A stretch of DNA of 64,000 bases from Gnetum montanum (lineage: Eukaryota; Streptophyta; Gnetopsida; Gnetales; Gnetaceae), in assembly GCA_015680685.1 (NCBI GenBank), contig MNCI01014438.1:1162891-1226890 (forward strand). The letters are read 5' to 3'. A model generated the notes under the pieces. That model saw nothing but the letters and a program-made list of their open reading frames with translations. It was not told the DNA's origin and searched no databases. How positions within the stretch are numbered: position 1 is the stretch's first letter; each line of letters starts with the position of its first letter. A program made the position numbers and the translations under genes. Shown here piece by piece: positions 35,692 through 47,712 of the stretch.

Positions 35692-38600
35692 AGAATATGG
35701 GCACATGGGCATAATTTAGCTTACCTATGAGCTTGAATGAATCTTATGGGAATTTTGATTGATCCATTAAACTTGATTACCTAGATCTTGAGGCTAAAAG
35801 CTTGTTTGATCATGTAGCCTCCATAGAAAACCTCTTGAGTGGCCTGAACACATAATCAAATCCCTTGAACTTGAGGCTAGTGACATTATTATGGATTCTT
35901 TAGCTAAAGTTACCATCACAACACATAATGGTGAGGCGGAGACATTGAAATTAAGTTCCTTACTTGATCCACAGTAGGCTTAAGGCATCACCAAGATCCT
36001 CCAAGACAACATTAATGCCTTTGCCTAGTCATATAAAGATATGAAAGGTCTTGGCCTATATTTGGTATAACATAATATCATACTTGATACTAGTATCAAA
36101 TATGTTTAAAAAAATGTATGTAAAATTAGACCAAATCTAACCTTGGTAGTTCATAATAAGATCATGACACTCTATCAAGCTAGTTTCATATATGTTTTTG
36201 ACTATGCTTATTAGGTGTCTAACATAGTGGTAGTTTCCAATAAGAATGGGAACATTCATGTTTGTATAAATTTTAGATACCTTAATAAGGTAATAATTAA
36301 AGATGAGTTTCCATTGTCTAGCATTAATCAACTTACCAATACCATAGCTATACATGCCTTATTGTCCTTTATGGATGACTTCTAGTATTCAACCAAGTTA
36401 TGATCAACCGAGAACATTAAATATACAAGACCTTCATGTTCCTCTAGGAAATTTTTTGTTATATCATGATGCCATTTAGTCTAAAGAATTTGGATGTGAT
36501 CTATTAATGAAGTATGACCTACATATTTTGTTATTTCATGGTATGGTTACTTAATGATTACATTGATGACATAGTGATCAAGTCCAAGACAAAAGATGAC
36601 CATGCACATAACCTTAACTTATGACTTTAATAATGTCTCAAATATGAACTAAGAATTCATTCTAAGAAGGTTTTCCTCAACATCAAAACTAGTAAGATGC
36701 TTGGTCTCATAGTATTAGAGGCTAGGATACATGTCAATCCTAATAAGGTTAAGGCCATAACCAACTTGGTAGCACCTACTAACCTTTAGGTGCTACAGGG
36801 ACTATAAAGAAAATTTCAATTTATTTGTAGGTTCATCTTAAGGCTTATGGATAAGCTATAATCCATTCAACACTTTCTTATGAAGAGATTCCACTATGAG
36901 TGAACTAACCAGTGCCAAGATGCCTTTGACAAAATTATAAAAAAATTTGGTCCAAATGTCCACTGTGTATCCACCACAAAATGATAAACCATTTTACATT
37001 TACTTTGTAATCTTAGACATATCCATAGCCTCTCTACTCTATCAAAAGTGAGATGATGGACTAGAGCTACTTGTATAATACTTAGGCAATGCATTGATAT
37101 CTTATAGGACCTAATTCATTGAGGTTGAGAAGTATTACCTATCCCTAGACTTCCTTAAAGAAGTGGCGACACTAGCTCTTTAAGAGCCAAGTCAATGTCA
37201 TATGTAAAGACAATATACTAAGAGTCATATTCACCAATATATATGAGAGTAGCTATCTAGCCCAGTGAAAGGCCATAATAGTTGAGTTTGTCTCTCATTA
37301 CATCTTGCAAGACTCAATGAAGGATCAAGCTATAGTTGTACAACTAATAGCTTTTCTAGTTGAGGATAATGCAACAATTGATCTTGAATTCCTTGATGAA
37401 CATGTTAACATTTTCAATGAAGCATCCTATGATTACAAGATGATCATGCACTTTGATAGGGCTTAAACTACCTATGGGGCCAATGCTAATACCATCATAA
37501 CATCATCCTCCATTGTAATCCAACCTTTTTATTATCATTTCCAAGTTCCACTTACCAATAATGTGGTATAATATGAAGGGTTTATTAGAGGAATAATGGT
37601 AGCTCATAAACAAGGAATCCAATGCTTGATGGTAAAAGGTAATTCACAGCTTGTGGTTAACCAAGTAATTGAGACTTATTCATGCAAAGACAAAAATTTA
37701 TAACCTTATTATGAGTTAGCTAAGAAACTCATGTAACAATTTATGGATGTTGACATCCAACATCTACCTCAAATCAAGAATTCCTTAGCCCTAAGTGTGA
37801 TTCCAGATGTGTTTAGCAAGTTACCTTTCTTAATAGAGAACTATGCTCTTTGCATCACGTATAATACTAAATGCCTTTCTATAGCCACTATTGACAATGT
37901 TCCTCAAAATGAATGGTATGAAGATATCATGTTTTACCCAATGTATGATGAATCTCCATAGAACCTAACTACTTCTCAAAAGGATGTTGTACAAAAAAGA
38001 TCAAAACAATATGTCATAGTATCTGATAAGACATTATTTTGAAGGTCCTATTATGGCATATTATTAGTGTGCTTGGGCAAAATTAAAGCTCACACAATCC
38101 TTGAGCAAGCTCACGAAAGTGTTGATGGAACACATTTAGGACCTAGAGCCATGGCTGCAAAGATTTGATGATTAGGATACTATTGGACCTATATGGAAAG
38201 TGATTGCCCATAGAAGGTTAATACTTGTGATACCTATCAACATCATAGTAACTTAATACATGTATCACAAATTGAGTTACATACTGCTCAGATAACCTGG
38301 CCATTTCAACAATGGGAAATTGACATTATTGAACCTATAATGCCTAATTATTTTGAAAATAATAGTTTCATCATTACTATAATTGAATATTTTACAAAGT
38401 GATTTAAGGTTATTCCTCTAAGGAAAATAATTTCCCAACAAGTCTATAAATTCATACTAGATAACATAATGTTCCATGTTGGCATACCTTTAACTATAGT
38501 CATAGACAATGAACCATAGTTGAGTAGCTAAGAAACACAAACATTTTGTAATCAACTAAGAATTAAATATTCCTTTTCATCACCATACTATCCTCAAGCC

Positions 38601-39143
38601 AATGGATAAGTTGAAGCAAGAAAAAAAGTCATCATAAACCTACTTAAAAAGATGCTAAATAATAGTAGACATAAGTGGCATGAATGATTAATACATGCAC
38701 TTTTTCCCTATAGAAAAATCTTTTGAATCATAACTAGTATCACCCCATATAGCCCTATTTATGGATATGAAGCTATTTTTCATCTTAAATTTTAGGTACC
38801 ATCCATAATGATGGTTCTATCTAACTTCATCAACAATGAACAAAACAAGATGCTACATATCATTGATCTTGATTTGGTCAAGGAGCAAAAAATACAAACA
38901 CTTACATAGATTAAACAATATTAGGAGACATAAATAAAAACATGATAATTATTTGAATAGATGAAAAGTAAAGGAAGAAGACCCTGTTCTTGAGATTTTT
39001 CATGAACATGTAGAAAAGTTCTTAGGGGATCTTTCTTGGTTACCGATGCCTATGGTAATGGGGCATTCAAACTAATAGATATAGATGGAAATGAATTGGC
39101 CAACCTAGTCAATCATTTCTCTCTTAAACCTTATTATATCTAA
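35692..39143 (+). pseudogene. pol: RT-RNase H-integrase relic of copy D
   Basis: Homology starts after a GTGTAG acceptor-like site near 35690. Recognisable in order: LEASDIIMDSLAKV (about 35869), the RT core with YIDDIVIKS near 36565, RNase H segments near 37000-37700, and integrase pieces including GTHLGPRAMAAKI (about 38130), DIIEPIMPN (38325) and SSPYYPQANG (38578). It ends at VNHFSLKPYYI, TAA 39141-39143. Dozens of stops and several frameshifts; dead. Confidence 0.75.
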
Positions 39144-40196
39144 TGCTAAACTATTTTCCTACAACCCTTGTTTATCTTTGTTTGTAGGTATGAACGAATG
39201 ATGGACATCAATAACTTTTGTAGCCTAAAACAAGCAATCTTGTGTAACCTCACTCTTTCATTTTGGCATGACATATGAACTGCAAACTTTGTATGAATCT
39301 ATATAACAAAATACAAGTTCCTCATATTGTACTTATTGTAACCTATGGTGGCCTATATTCTACCTATTACCTCATGCATCCTTATGCAGTATCTTGTAAT
39401 AACATGTATTCTTTGACTGATTTTCTTGTCCTATTGGAGTTGTTCTTGTAGTATGAAGCCTAAATTCATCACAAAGATGTGACTCATCACAGTAGCAAGT
39501 TACTAAGCAATCACAATGTGCAAGATTTGTATAGCTTATCCCACTATTCCAAGAGTGTTTACCTCATATCACATTTGTTACCCCTCTTTAGCCATATCCT
39601 GTAGACAAATGACAAACATCCTTACCCTAATAATAACAAAGACCTATGTTTAACACTTATGCATCCTAAAAATGTGAAATCTCTTTAACGGTATCCAATA
39701 GAAATTTTTTTGAATGTAAAACATCTCATTCAATGAGAAAACAAAACAAAATTCAGCCTTAGCATTGAATCCAAATGAAAGTTTTACCCCTAAAAAAAGA
39801 AGGGGGGAGAAAATTGCCAAGAAAGAAAAGAGGAAAAATGAAGCCTAAAGACAAATAAAGTGGCTACAAAAAGACAAAGGAAGGGGCTTAATAGCCAAAG
39901 AAGCCTTGAAGTGGAGTGCTAGTTCCTTAAAAATATTACCAAGTGACCAATACTTCAAAGCACGAAGCATGAAGATTACTTCAATTAGCAAGCATGTTAC
40001 TTCAACATCGTAACCATGATTTCAACATTTGGAATTCTTTGTTAACCCATGTGATCATTTCTGATAACCAATATAGTATTTATTTCCTATCAAAATTGTA
40101 ACACTTCCTTGTAACCTTATTTCACCATTGCAAGCATCCCTTAGCATGGTTTAACAACTATAGAATCAAGCATGAAGAGGAAGCATTAGTGATGAA
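39144..40196 (+). other. 3' flank of copy D, no gene seen
   Basis: AT-rich sequence that may be 3' untranslated region or LTR remnant of D. No LTR partner is available in the window. Element E begins at 40197. Confidence 0.4.
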
Positions 40197-41292
40197 TGTT
40201 GACCTTTTGGTATGTTAAAGCCTTAAGAAAAATAAAAAACATAGAATTTTTTTGGAATGGGATGATTTTTGCAAGGCCTAAATGAGATCTACAAAGAGAT
40301 GTCAAAATAGTGACTATAAGGACTCAAGGGAGCATGGATGAGTATGAAGACTACTAGCTAAAAGAAGATGCTCTAGTGATCAAGAGGAAGCTAAATTAGC
40401 AAGAGAAAGCCTTAGGAACTAGAGCTCAAAAGTAGAGCAAATGTCTCCAAGAAACAAAAGATGTCTTAGTTGAGAAGAAGTCTGGCACAGGAAGATACAT
40501 TCCAAAAATAGGAAACATCTCCTTTCAAAGGAAGACGTCTCCCAAGAGACATCCCACTTATAGAGGAGATGTTTTCCTAGAATTGAAGTCAATTTTAGAA
40601 AGAATTCCCAATCTTGAATGAGAATTCTACAGTAGCCATTAGCTATTTCATGAATTCTAAGGTATTTTCAAAAACTCTAAGGCTATAAGAAGACTTCATT
40701 CTCTTGGGTATTGTTAAAGCATTCTCAACATTAAAGCATACATTATCTATCTTATGTCATTGCACTTGTGTACTTCATTTTTCATATCATTTTCTTGATT
40801 GTTTATAGAACTATGCTTCAAAGTACAAGGATATCTAACTTAAGTTACACTCTTTTCTTATGTTTTTTTTCTCTCTTTCTTGTAGCCTTGTGGGTTTGAT
40901 GTGCTTCTTGTAAGAAGACATTTGTAATTGGTTTGCCAGGATCCTATTGGATGGAGTATTTGTACAACATTAAAAAACTCAAGAGTGGAGCTTAATTTTG
41001 TAAAGGTTGTGGGATCCTTAAAACCACATTGTAAGCTTGTTGGGACCTTGTGGGTTTGAGTGGTTTCATAGTGATGAAACACTTTGGTGCAGAGCTTAGA
41101 GCTTGTACAGGATGTGATACCCTTCAAACCACATTTTAGAGAAATAATTCCAGAGGTGTGGAAGGATTCTATCCTCTGAGTGTGGACATACCCAAGTTGG
41201 AAAACCACATAAATTTTGGATGTGATTTCTATGGTTGTTTAATTTTAATTTGGGGAATTTATTCATCCCCCCTTCTAAGTTCTTGGTCCTCA
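40197..41292 (+). repeat. 5' LTR of element E
   Basis: Starts TGTTGACC and ends TCCTCA, 1,096 bp. The first 200 bp match 63800-64000. Flank ATGAA (40192-40196) is a candidate target duplication whose partner is outside the window. It carries several AGATGTCT/AGACATCT-like motifs at 40440-40575. Confidence 0.8.
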
Positions 41293-41294
41293 AG

Positions 41295-41306
41295 TGGTAT
41301 CAAAGC
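41295..41306 (+). other. Primer binding site (tRNA-Met type), element E
   Basis: TGGTATCAAAGC lies 2 bp after the LTR end. The typical initiator tRNA-Met site is TGGTATCAGAGC, so there is one mismatch. Confidence 0.8.
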
Positions 41307-41347
41307 TTGGTACTCTTTTATTCAACATCAACTTTCACGAGTGAACT

Positions 41348-42681
41348 ATGGAGGGGAAATCTTACACAAAGCCACCAATGTTTGATGGGTTTGAATTTAT
41401 CTATTGGAAGGCAAGGATGCAAGGCTTGTTCGATTCTATGGAGTTTGAAGTATGGGAGTTCATTCTTGAAGGATACACACCATCCATCAATAGCACAACA
41501 AAGACCATTAAGCCCTAGAGCAAGTGGACATAATAAGAAAGAGATAAGTTTATGCATGATTCGAAAGAAATTTTTTTTCATATTGTGCATTGAATAAATC
41601 TAAATTTAACAGAATAGCTAGATGTAAAATAACTAAAGAAATTTGGAAAACTTTAGAAGCTATCCATGAGGGAACATCGATAATTAAGAAAACTAAACTT
41701 TTAGTTTTGCAAAGTGAGTATGATAAACTTAGTATGAGAGAATGTAAAATGTTAAAATATTATTTATTTAGGGAAAATGATCTACTTTTGGCAATCAAGA
41801 ATATAGGCAAGGATATACCTGAAAGAGATGTAATAATAAAAATGATTTTAACTCTACAAACAACATTTAGGCCTAAGATTACAACCATGGAGGAGATTTG
41901 ATATTTTTTAGTTCTACAATTTGAAGAGCTTCAAAGTGTTCTTATTTCCTATGAAATAAACCTTGTAAATGAATGGTCAATAAAAGAAAGTCCATTGCTC
42001 TAAAATCTACTTCTAAGGAAAAAGAACTTGTTGAGCAAGATGTGAGTAGCGAAGAAGAAATATTACTTCTATCAAGAAGGCTATAAAAGCTTATGGAAAA
42101 AAGGAATAAGTGCTTCAATCAACAAAGATAAAATAAATTAAAAGGTAAGGAAATACATAAAAATTTTTAAGTTCTAATTTTGATTCTTCTTCAATAGAAT
42201 GTTGGGTTTGTGATGGAAGAGGACATGTGACCTCTAAATATCCTAGTAATGGCAGGTTGCAATGGAGCGATGGGAGTGATATGGAAACAAAAAAGACCAA
42301 CTTCTACACTAGTTGGGATCATGGAGAACAAAATGAAGAAGAAGTGGATAAGGCCATAAAAGATTCACATCTCAAATGTATGGTCCTCATAGATGATGAT
42401 TCTGGCACCTTAGATGATGAATTTGAAAATGATGAAGAAAGGTATGAACTTTTATGTAATGAAATTTTATCTTTTCAAAATCTTTGTACAAAGTTGAGTA
42501 AACAGCTAAAAATCAAGGATGAAGATATTTATTCATTAAATATAAATATTGATGATCTCACAAAAGAAATATTAGATCTTAGGGCTAAGAATAAAGAGCT
42601 AACCAAGTCTTGTGAGCATATTAAGGAAGAACTAGTAGATGTAAAACTTGTAAATGAAAGGATGGTCAAAGGAAAAGAGTC
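41348..42681 (+). pseudogene. gag: Copia-type gag of element E, 5' part
   Basis: Starts at ATG 41348 with YTKPPMFDGFEFIYWKARM, the usual Copia gag opening. The UBN2-like core includes CKITKEIWKTLEAIHEGTS (about 41624-41680) and EYDKLSMRECK. A knuckle-like segment CWVCDGRGHVTSKYP is near 42201 (final Cys replaced by Tyr). A long acidic helix-forming segment follows (42340-42681, LNINIDDLTKEILDLRAKN). Stops near 41515-41600 and frameshifts near 41600 and 41930-42200 break it. Copy C is inserted behind 42681. Confidence 0.75.
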
Positions 42682-42686
42682 CCTTC
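42682..42686. other. Target site duplication of copy C, left
   Basis: CCTTC immediately before the LTR start TGAAACACTG; identical to 60829-60833 after the 3' LTR. Confidence 0.9.
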
Positions 42687-43027
42687 TGAAACACTGTGAA
42701 AATTGCGAGTCGGCCTCAGGCAGAGATTCGCAATTTAGGAGAGGGTGCATGTCAGAATTCCAGAAGGGAGAATAAGACAGAGCAAGACCAAGAGGCACGT
42801 AGCATCAAGTCTTCGACTTCCTGTGCAGATTCCTAATCTTCCTATGCTTTCTCTGTTCACGCTATATCACACGACACAACGTAATAGCGCTTAGCGTGAT
42901 TCTGTACAAACATAATCCGGCATCAGAAGGCTATTTACTTCGGCATGTGGAGAGGCTTGAGCAGTGTAACATGCAACTTCTCGTATATTTTGCTAAGGCT
43001 TTTTTTCAAGGCCAGGTTTACGCTCTG

Positions 43028-43365
43028 TTACGCACGGTAGCGTAATGAGCTCCAAAACAATCAAAGGCAAAGTCTAAGGAAGTGCAACAGATCAACCCTT
43101 TTCTCTTGGCATGTAGATTGCTCATCATACGCAATGAAGCATATCATAGCGTATTGCTTCGCCAAGCTAAACATTGTTTACGCTTCATTATGCGCGGCTG
43201 CGTAAACGAGCGTAAAATAGCTTGAATCAGTTATCTTCCACATTATGTTACGCTCTTGCATGCAACGCAACGTGAATGAGCGTAATATAACCTAAGGCCA
43301 GTTGAAACATGCCTAACGCGCATCTGTTCTTCACACACACAATACGCAAACGAGTGTATTGTGTG
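43028..43365. repeat. Palindrome cluster in U3 of the copy C LTR
   Basis: Four successive inverted repeats: TTACGC/GCGTAA (43028-43045), GTTTACGC/GCGTAAAC (43176-43207), TTACGCTC/GAGCGTAA (43248-43285) and CACACAATAC/GTATTGTGTG (43336-43365). The same set is present, slightly decayed, in the 3' LTR (about 59562-59905). They lie 100-440 bp upstream of the TATA box. Confidence 0.8.
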
Positions 43366-43465
43366 TAGTCACAAAGTTTGACACAAAAAGGTCAGGTCAA
43401 CAGTACCTGAAGCATCTGGGGTACACGTCATCAGGGTTGCACCTTTTCTACAGGACATCGCGGCC

Positions 43466-43473
43466 TATAAATA
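43466..43473 (+). promoter_or_regulatory. TATA box, copy C 5' LTR
   Basis: TATAAATA within GCGGCCTATAAATACCC, conserved in the 3' LTR at 60000-60007. Marks the likely U3/R border region. Confidence 0.7.
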
Positions 43474-43958
43474 CCCTAGTTGACAAAGATACAGTGGTTG
43501 GAAAATCAAAAAGGCAAGGACATTTTTCTGAGCACAGGAGCACTGATCACCTTGAGCAGAGACAGAGAGAGCAGCACTTTGGCAACTGTTGATAGCATCA
43601 CCTTCCGGCAGAGAAAAGAGACACTTGGCTTGAGCATTGGCAGTAAGAGTGATTCTCCTCTTGTGAAGACACAACTTTCTCCATTGGCGATTATCAACAG
43701 TTCCGAGCAGAGACTACCTAAGGCAAAAGCAATAGATTAGAGATCCAGACATCATCTGGTGTGGTTTGTGAGTTTCTATTGATCAGAAGTAGTTGATCAA
43801 TAGACGTCAGAACTTGACCTTCCTTGCATCCCTTCTCAGGCCTACAAGGTAGATCGGATTCTATTCTGCACTTCTGCTTAGACAGTTTGCTTGTTTCTTG
43901 TTGCTTTGTGTTTGCTTGTACAAAACAATCGGGGTCTTCCCAGTGTAACTTGAATAAA

Positions 43959-44053
43959 AAAAATACTTATTTTCCCGGGTCAAACTATAGATCTTGCAAT
44001 TACGCNCAAAATACTTATTTTCCCGGGTCAAACTATAGATCTTGCAATTACGC
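43959..44053. other. Assembly join: single N with a duplicated 47-bp flank
   Basis: The block beginning AAAATACTTATTTTCCCGGG and ending CAATTACGC occurs on both sides of N at 44006. The 3' LTR has it once. Confidence 0.85.
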
Positions 44054-44342
44054 ATTTCTCTCGTGTCTGATTCCAATTGTCGTGTTGACGCTATCATCGT
44101 CGTTACCATTCATCTACATTGCTTTTCTCTCATTTCGCACATTGCTGAATCATATCGTTCCACGAAATATTCGTAATCTTCATCAGTTTACTGATTAGTA
44201 AGTCCCTGTCTGATCGACAAGACCATTCAGGGTGCCGCGGATTCGTTTTTCCAGCATAGCCCTCGTGCGGATCCATGGTTAAAACTGTGTACACAGGATT
44301 GTGTTTGGTATTTTCCAGCTACCGGCATTTTCCGTCGTTATA

Positions 44343-44588
44343 GTTTTTTGGTGCTAGAAGGAGGGCGTGGTTAGGTTCTGATCCGCCTTTTTCAGGTAGC
44401 CCTGTTAGCGATCTATACCCAAAATCGTAAACGTAATACCTCTAGGAAAGCTTACGATAAGTCGTGTGGTGTAGATCGGTCTTAGCAACGATTCCTTTGG
44501 AATCCTACAGGGTAGAAAGCCTATTTGTGATCTTATTGTTAGCCATCTTTTAGATCCCATTATTAGTCACCGTCAATCTCATTGATCA
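44343..44588 (+). other. Leader of copy C
   Basis: Untranslated leader between the 5' LTR and the gag ATG, including the PBS. It contains one block related to the duplicated block in the leader of copy B. Confidence 0.6.
44349..44367 (+). other. Primer binding site, copy C
   Basis: TGGTGCTAGAAGGAGGGCG 6 bp after the LTR end. Conserved with copy B at 13822. tRNA not assigned. Confidence 0.6.
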
Positions 44589-47500
44589 ATGGATTCCCTT
44601 TACACGAACACAACCGCCATGGTCCCTGCTGATTTGGGTGCCACATCTGTGAACCCTATTGCGGTCACTAGACCAGCTCCTGGCGCAGCAGGATCTCAAG
44701 GACCATCGCACCGGTCATTCAGACTTCAGGGAAAAGAGCTCATCTTCACAGTCATAACCCCTAAAGAATACAACTTTATCTGTGTTAAGATCCAGGCGAA
44801 GCTGGCTCTCAGCCGGGCCGAAGTCGAAGCAAAACGAAACTTTGAGGTGATCCACCGAGGGGGCCATGATTTCAAACCAACAGTTTATGACATTATTCCC
44901 TTGACCAAACATCAACATGAACTTATCACACAGTTGGTCATGGCTAAGAGCCAGGCTGCACGGGCTATGGTGGAACCCCAAGATGGGGAGGAGGAAGATG
45001 ATGAGTTTGTGGCCCAGTCCGAACACTCATTGCACACTCTGAGCCCCCATACTTATGTTAATCCGTCATTCTTGCTCAATGGAGAGGCCGCCTCTCTTAA
45101 CCCAGCCATGACCACGCAGATGCACATCCCTGTCCTTCTGCAGGCCACCGCGCAGCCATCTGGGCTACAAGTACAAATACCTCATAATAACGTGGGGGCG
45201 GTTTCGTCACCGCGGGTACTTAGCATCCCAGTTGTGGTCCCGGCGACCATTGTGCTCCATTTCATCCTTCAGATACAACCTCACAACATATCCACAACAC
45301 GCCTGACGCAGACCTTATCGCTTCCGCCTCCTCCAACTCAACAGATTACCGTAGCGGTTCAGCCACAAACTTACGTCCAGCAGCCTGCCGCAAGTCAGTG
45401 GGCCAACCCGGCAGCGCAACATACCCAGTCTGTGGTGTATGGCGTGCAACCCTCGGTTGCACCCACAATGCATGTTCCACAAGTGGTCCCGCAGTATCCT
45501 CATTCTTATCTCCCGCAACAGACGATAGCTAACCCCNTGTGCTCCATTTCATCCTTCAGATACAACCTCACAACATATCCACAACACGCCTGACGCAGAC
45601 CTTATCGCTTCCGCCTCCTCCAACTCAATAGATTACCGTAGCGGTTCAGCCACAAACTTACGTCCAGCAGCCTGCCGCAAGTCAGTGGGCCAACCCGGCA
45701 GCGCAACATACCCAGTCTGTGGTGTATGGCGTGCAACCCTCGGTTGCACCCACAATGCATGTTCCAAAAGTGGTCCTGCAGTATCCTCATTCTTATCTCC
45801 CGCAACAGACGATAGCTAACCCCTCTTCGCAAACCAGTGGGTGGTGGTCTTCATAGGCTCCCCTACCTGCTGGGATCCCCGCCCCACCAGCTGGCAGCCA
45901 ACCTCTTCCTTTGTTTCTATTTCCTGGCGCCGCCCTCCCAGTCCAACCTCCTATGCCTTCTACACAGAAACCTCCATCAACAAGTTTGGACCAGGCCATC
46001 CAACTTATACAGACTCTCACCGAGGAGGTTCGATGCCTTAAAGCCGCCGGTTCTGATACCATTCAGATCATGGACTTTTATCAGGATGATCCGATTAGTC
46101 AAGTGGTCCCTATGCTATCGTTGCCGCCAGGGATGTCCCTACCTCATTTTACCAAGTAGAATGGGGAGGGAGATCCCAATGCTCACTTGGTCACATTTAG
46201 GTCCGAGTCCTTGTTGTTGCAACAGTGGCCACACACGATCATCCGAGTCTTTGCAATGTCTCTAACAGGGAAAGCTTTGGATTGGTACCGATCCCTCCCA
46301 CGCTCTTCCATCTCAACCTTGGAAGAGCTGCTGACCCAATTTGTGACCCGCTTCAAATACAACTTGAAACTGAAAGTCACATTGGATCAGCTCATGGGGG
46401 TAAAACAAGACCCGCTCGAGCTCGTCCAAAAGTTCATACAGCGCTGGAATGCTACTTTGAATGAGATCCGCGAGCCGATCGCGGACTCACATCTGCTGGC
46501 TATATTCAAAGGAGCAGTCAACGACTTTATTAAGTCAAAGCTGTATTATCTTTCCCCCAACTCCCTACACTAGGCCTTCGCTCAAGTTAGAAGCATCTAA
46601 GATGCTGCGGAGGCCAGAAAAGACTCGGCGTATGTCGCCTACAGGAACGCACACAACAAGAAGAAAGACAAAGGTAAAGCAGCGACAACGATAGTAGTTG
46701 CAATGACTAAGGGTACAAAGACTAAGAACAAGAAGGCACCCACGGCGCCTCCTGAGACCACAGCTGGTGCCGGCACCAACCTAGACACAACTGCCCCTGA
46801 AGGGCCCCCCAGCCAAAGCCAAACTTTAAGCGTAAGGATCGTTCAAAATATACGGCCTTTCCTGTAAAACATTCTAAACTGTTGAAACAACTGTTAGGGG
46901 TAGGGCACATTCAACCTAAGAAGGTGTTCGAGGAAGCTTTGAAGCGTCACAGATGTCATTGTGAACTGTTGAAGAATCCTTCTTTAGCCTTACCTAACGA
47001 ACCGCCAGTTCTGAGATCTTTCAGGCTAGACCGTTTCTGTGACTACCACCAGCTGTGTGGTCACAATACAAATTACTGCTAGGTGTTGAAAGATTACATT
47101 CAACATATGCTAGATGATGGTTTACTCAAGTTAGATAGCAGTAACCCGATGCATCCAGAAAACCAAATATTGCACATATATAAGGACCCATTGATCACAA
47201 ACGACGATCCTTATACAATCACTGTGGTAAGTACGGACAGTGAGAGGAGGGAACCACCAAAACAACCTTTTGTTTTGTGTGTGCCTGCCAGCTCACAAAG
47301 GGGGCCAACCATTTCATCGGTAGCCAGTGGAGTCTTGAGGCCACCCTTCATCATACGGGCACCTTCTCGGATAAACCCTCAGTCATGCAGTGACAGTCAA
47401 GCCACGACCTCGTCCGCACCCACGCTTAGGGTGCCAAAACCACAGGCTGCTCCTCTCACGCAGGGACAGACTTCCAACCAAAAGAGTCAACCATCACCTC

Positions 47501-47712
47501 CCAAACGAAAGGGAGAGGACACATCAGTTAACGCAATGAAAGACCATTTTACGCTCAGCTTCCCTAAGTCTAGGCCCCTGGCCTCTGTGCCTTCGCCTAT
47601 ACCTTAGAGGTAGGATAAAGGTGCAAGAACGCAACCACCTTCTCTTTGCAAGAAAAAGAACAACCCCCCGACTGACACCGTTCCACCTTGGGAGATCTGT
47701 CTCCTGGGCTGA
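44589..47712 (+). pseudogene. gag: gag of copy C (nearly complete, broken)
   Basis: The ATG at 44589 opens a Pro/Gln/Ala-rich N-terminal region. The frame then crosses the N-marked duplication (45251-45823), which must be collapsed for the frame to continue. The capsid-like core runs from IMDFYQDDPISQ (about 46068) through MSLTGKALDWYRSLP (46258) and ISTLEELL to FIKSKLYYLSPNSL (46526-46570). The knuckle FCDYHQLCGHNTNYC (about 47035-47079) has a complete C-x2-H-x4-H-x4-C set. Breaks: a TAG in WWSS*APLP, TAG at 46157, TAG and TAA near 46570-46600, a frameshift in the C-run near 46805, and a TAG right after the knuckle. From 47283 a Pro/Ser/Thr linker leads to the protease. Structural protein of the intracellular particle in intact relatives. 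Confidence 0.85.
45251..45823. other. Assembly join: single N with 286-bp duplicated flanks
   Basis: 45251-45536 is repeated as 45538-45823 around N at 45537, both 286 bp, with about three differences (including CAG against TAG). Removing one copy plus the N restores the gag frame. An allelic or error-containing contig overlap is the simplest reading. Confidence 0.8.

Larger units (their letters stand above)
29072..40196 (+). mobile_element. Old Tat/Ogre-like element, copy D (5' half missing)
   Basis: Carries the antisense gene relic (29072-33171), a degenerate repeat region and an RT-RNase H-integrase relic ending at 39143. No gag, protease or LTR recognised. Far more decayed than A-C, with stops and indels throughout. 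Confidence 0.7.
42687..44342 (+). repeat. 5' LTR of copy C
   Basis: 1,656 bp as written, against 1,608 bp for the 3' LTR. The 48-bp excess equals one N (44006) plus a duplicated 47-bp block (44007-44053 repeats the bases before N), so the true length is 1,608 bp. It ends TTATA where the 3' LTR has TTACA. Confidence 0.9.

Noticed and set aside
44006-44006. N as a true sequencing gap of unknown content
   Set aside because: Flanks are duplicated and LTR lengths agree once the duplicate is removed, so nothing seems missing.
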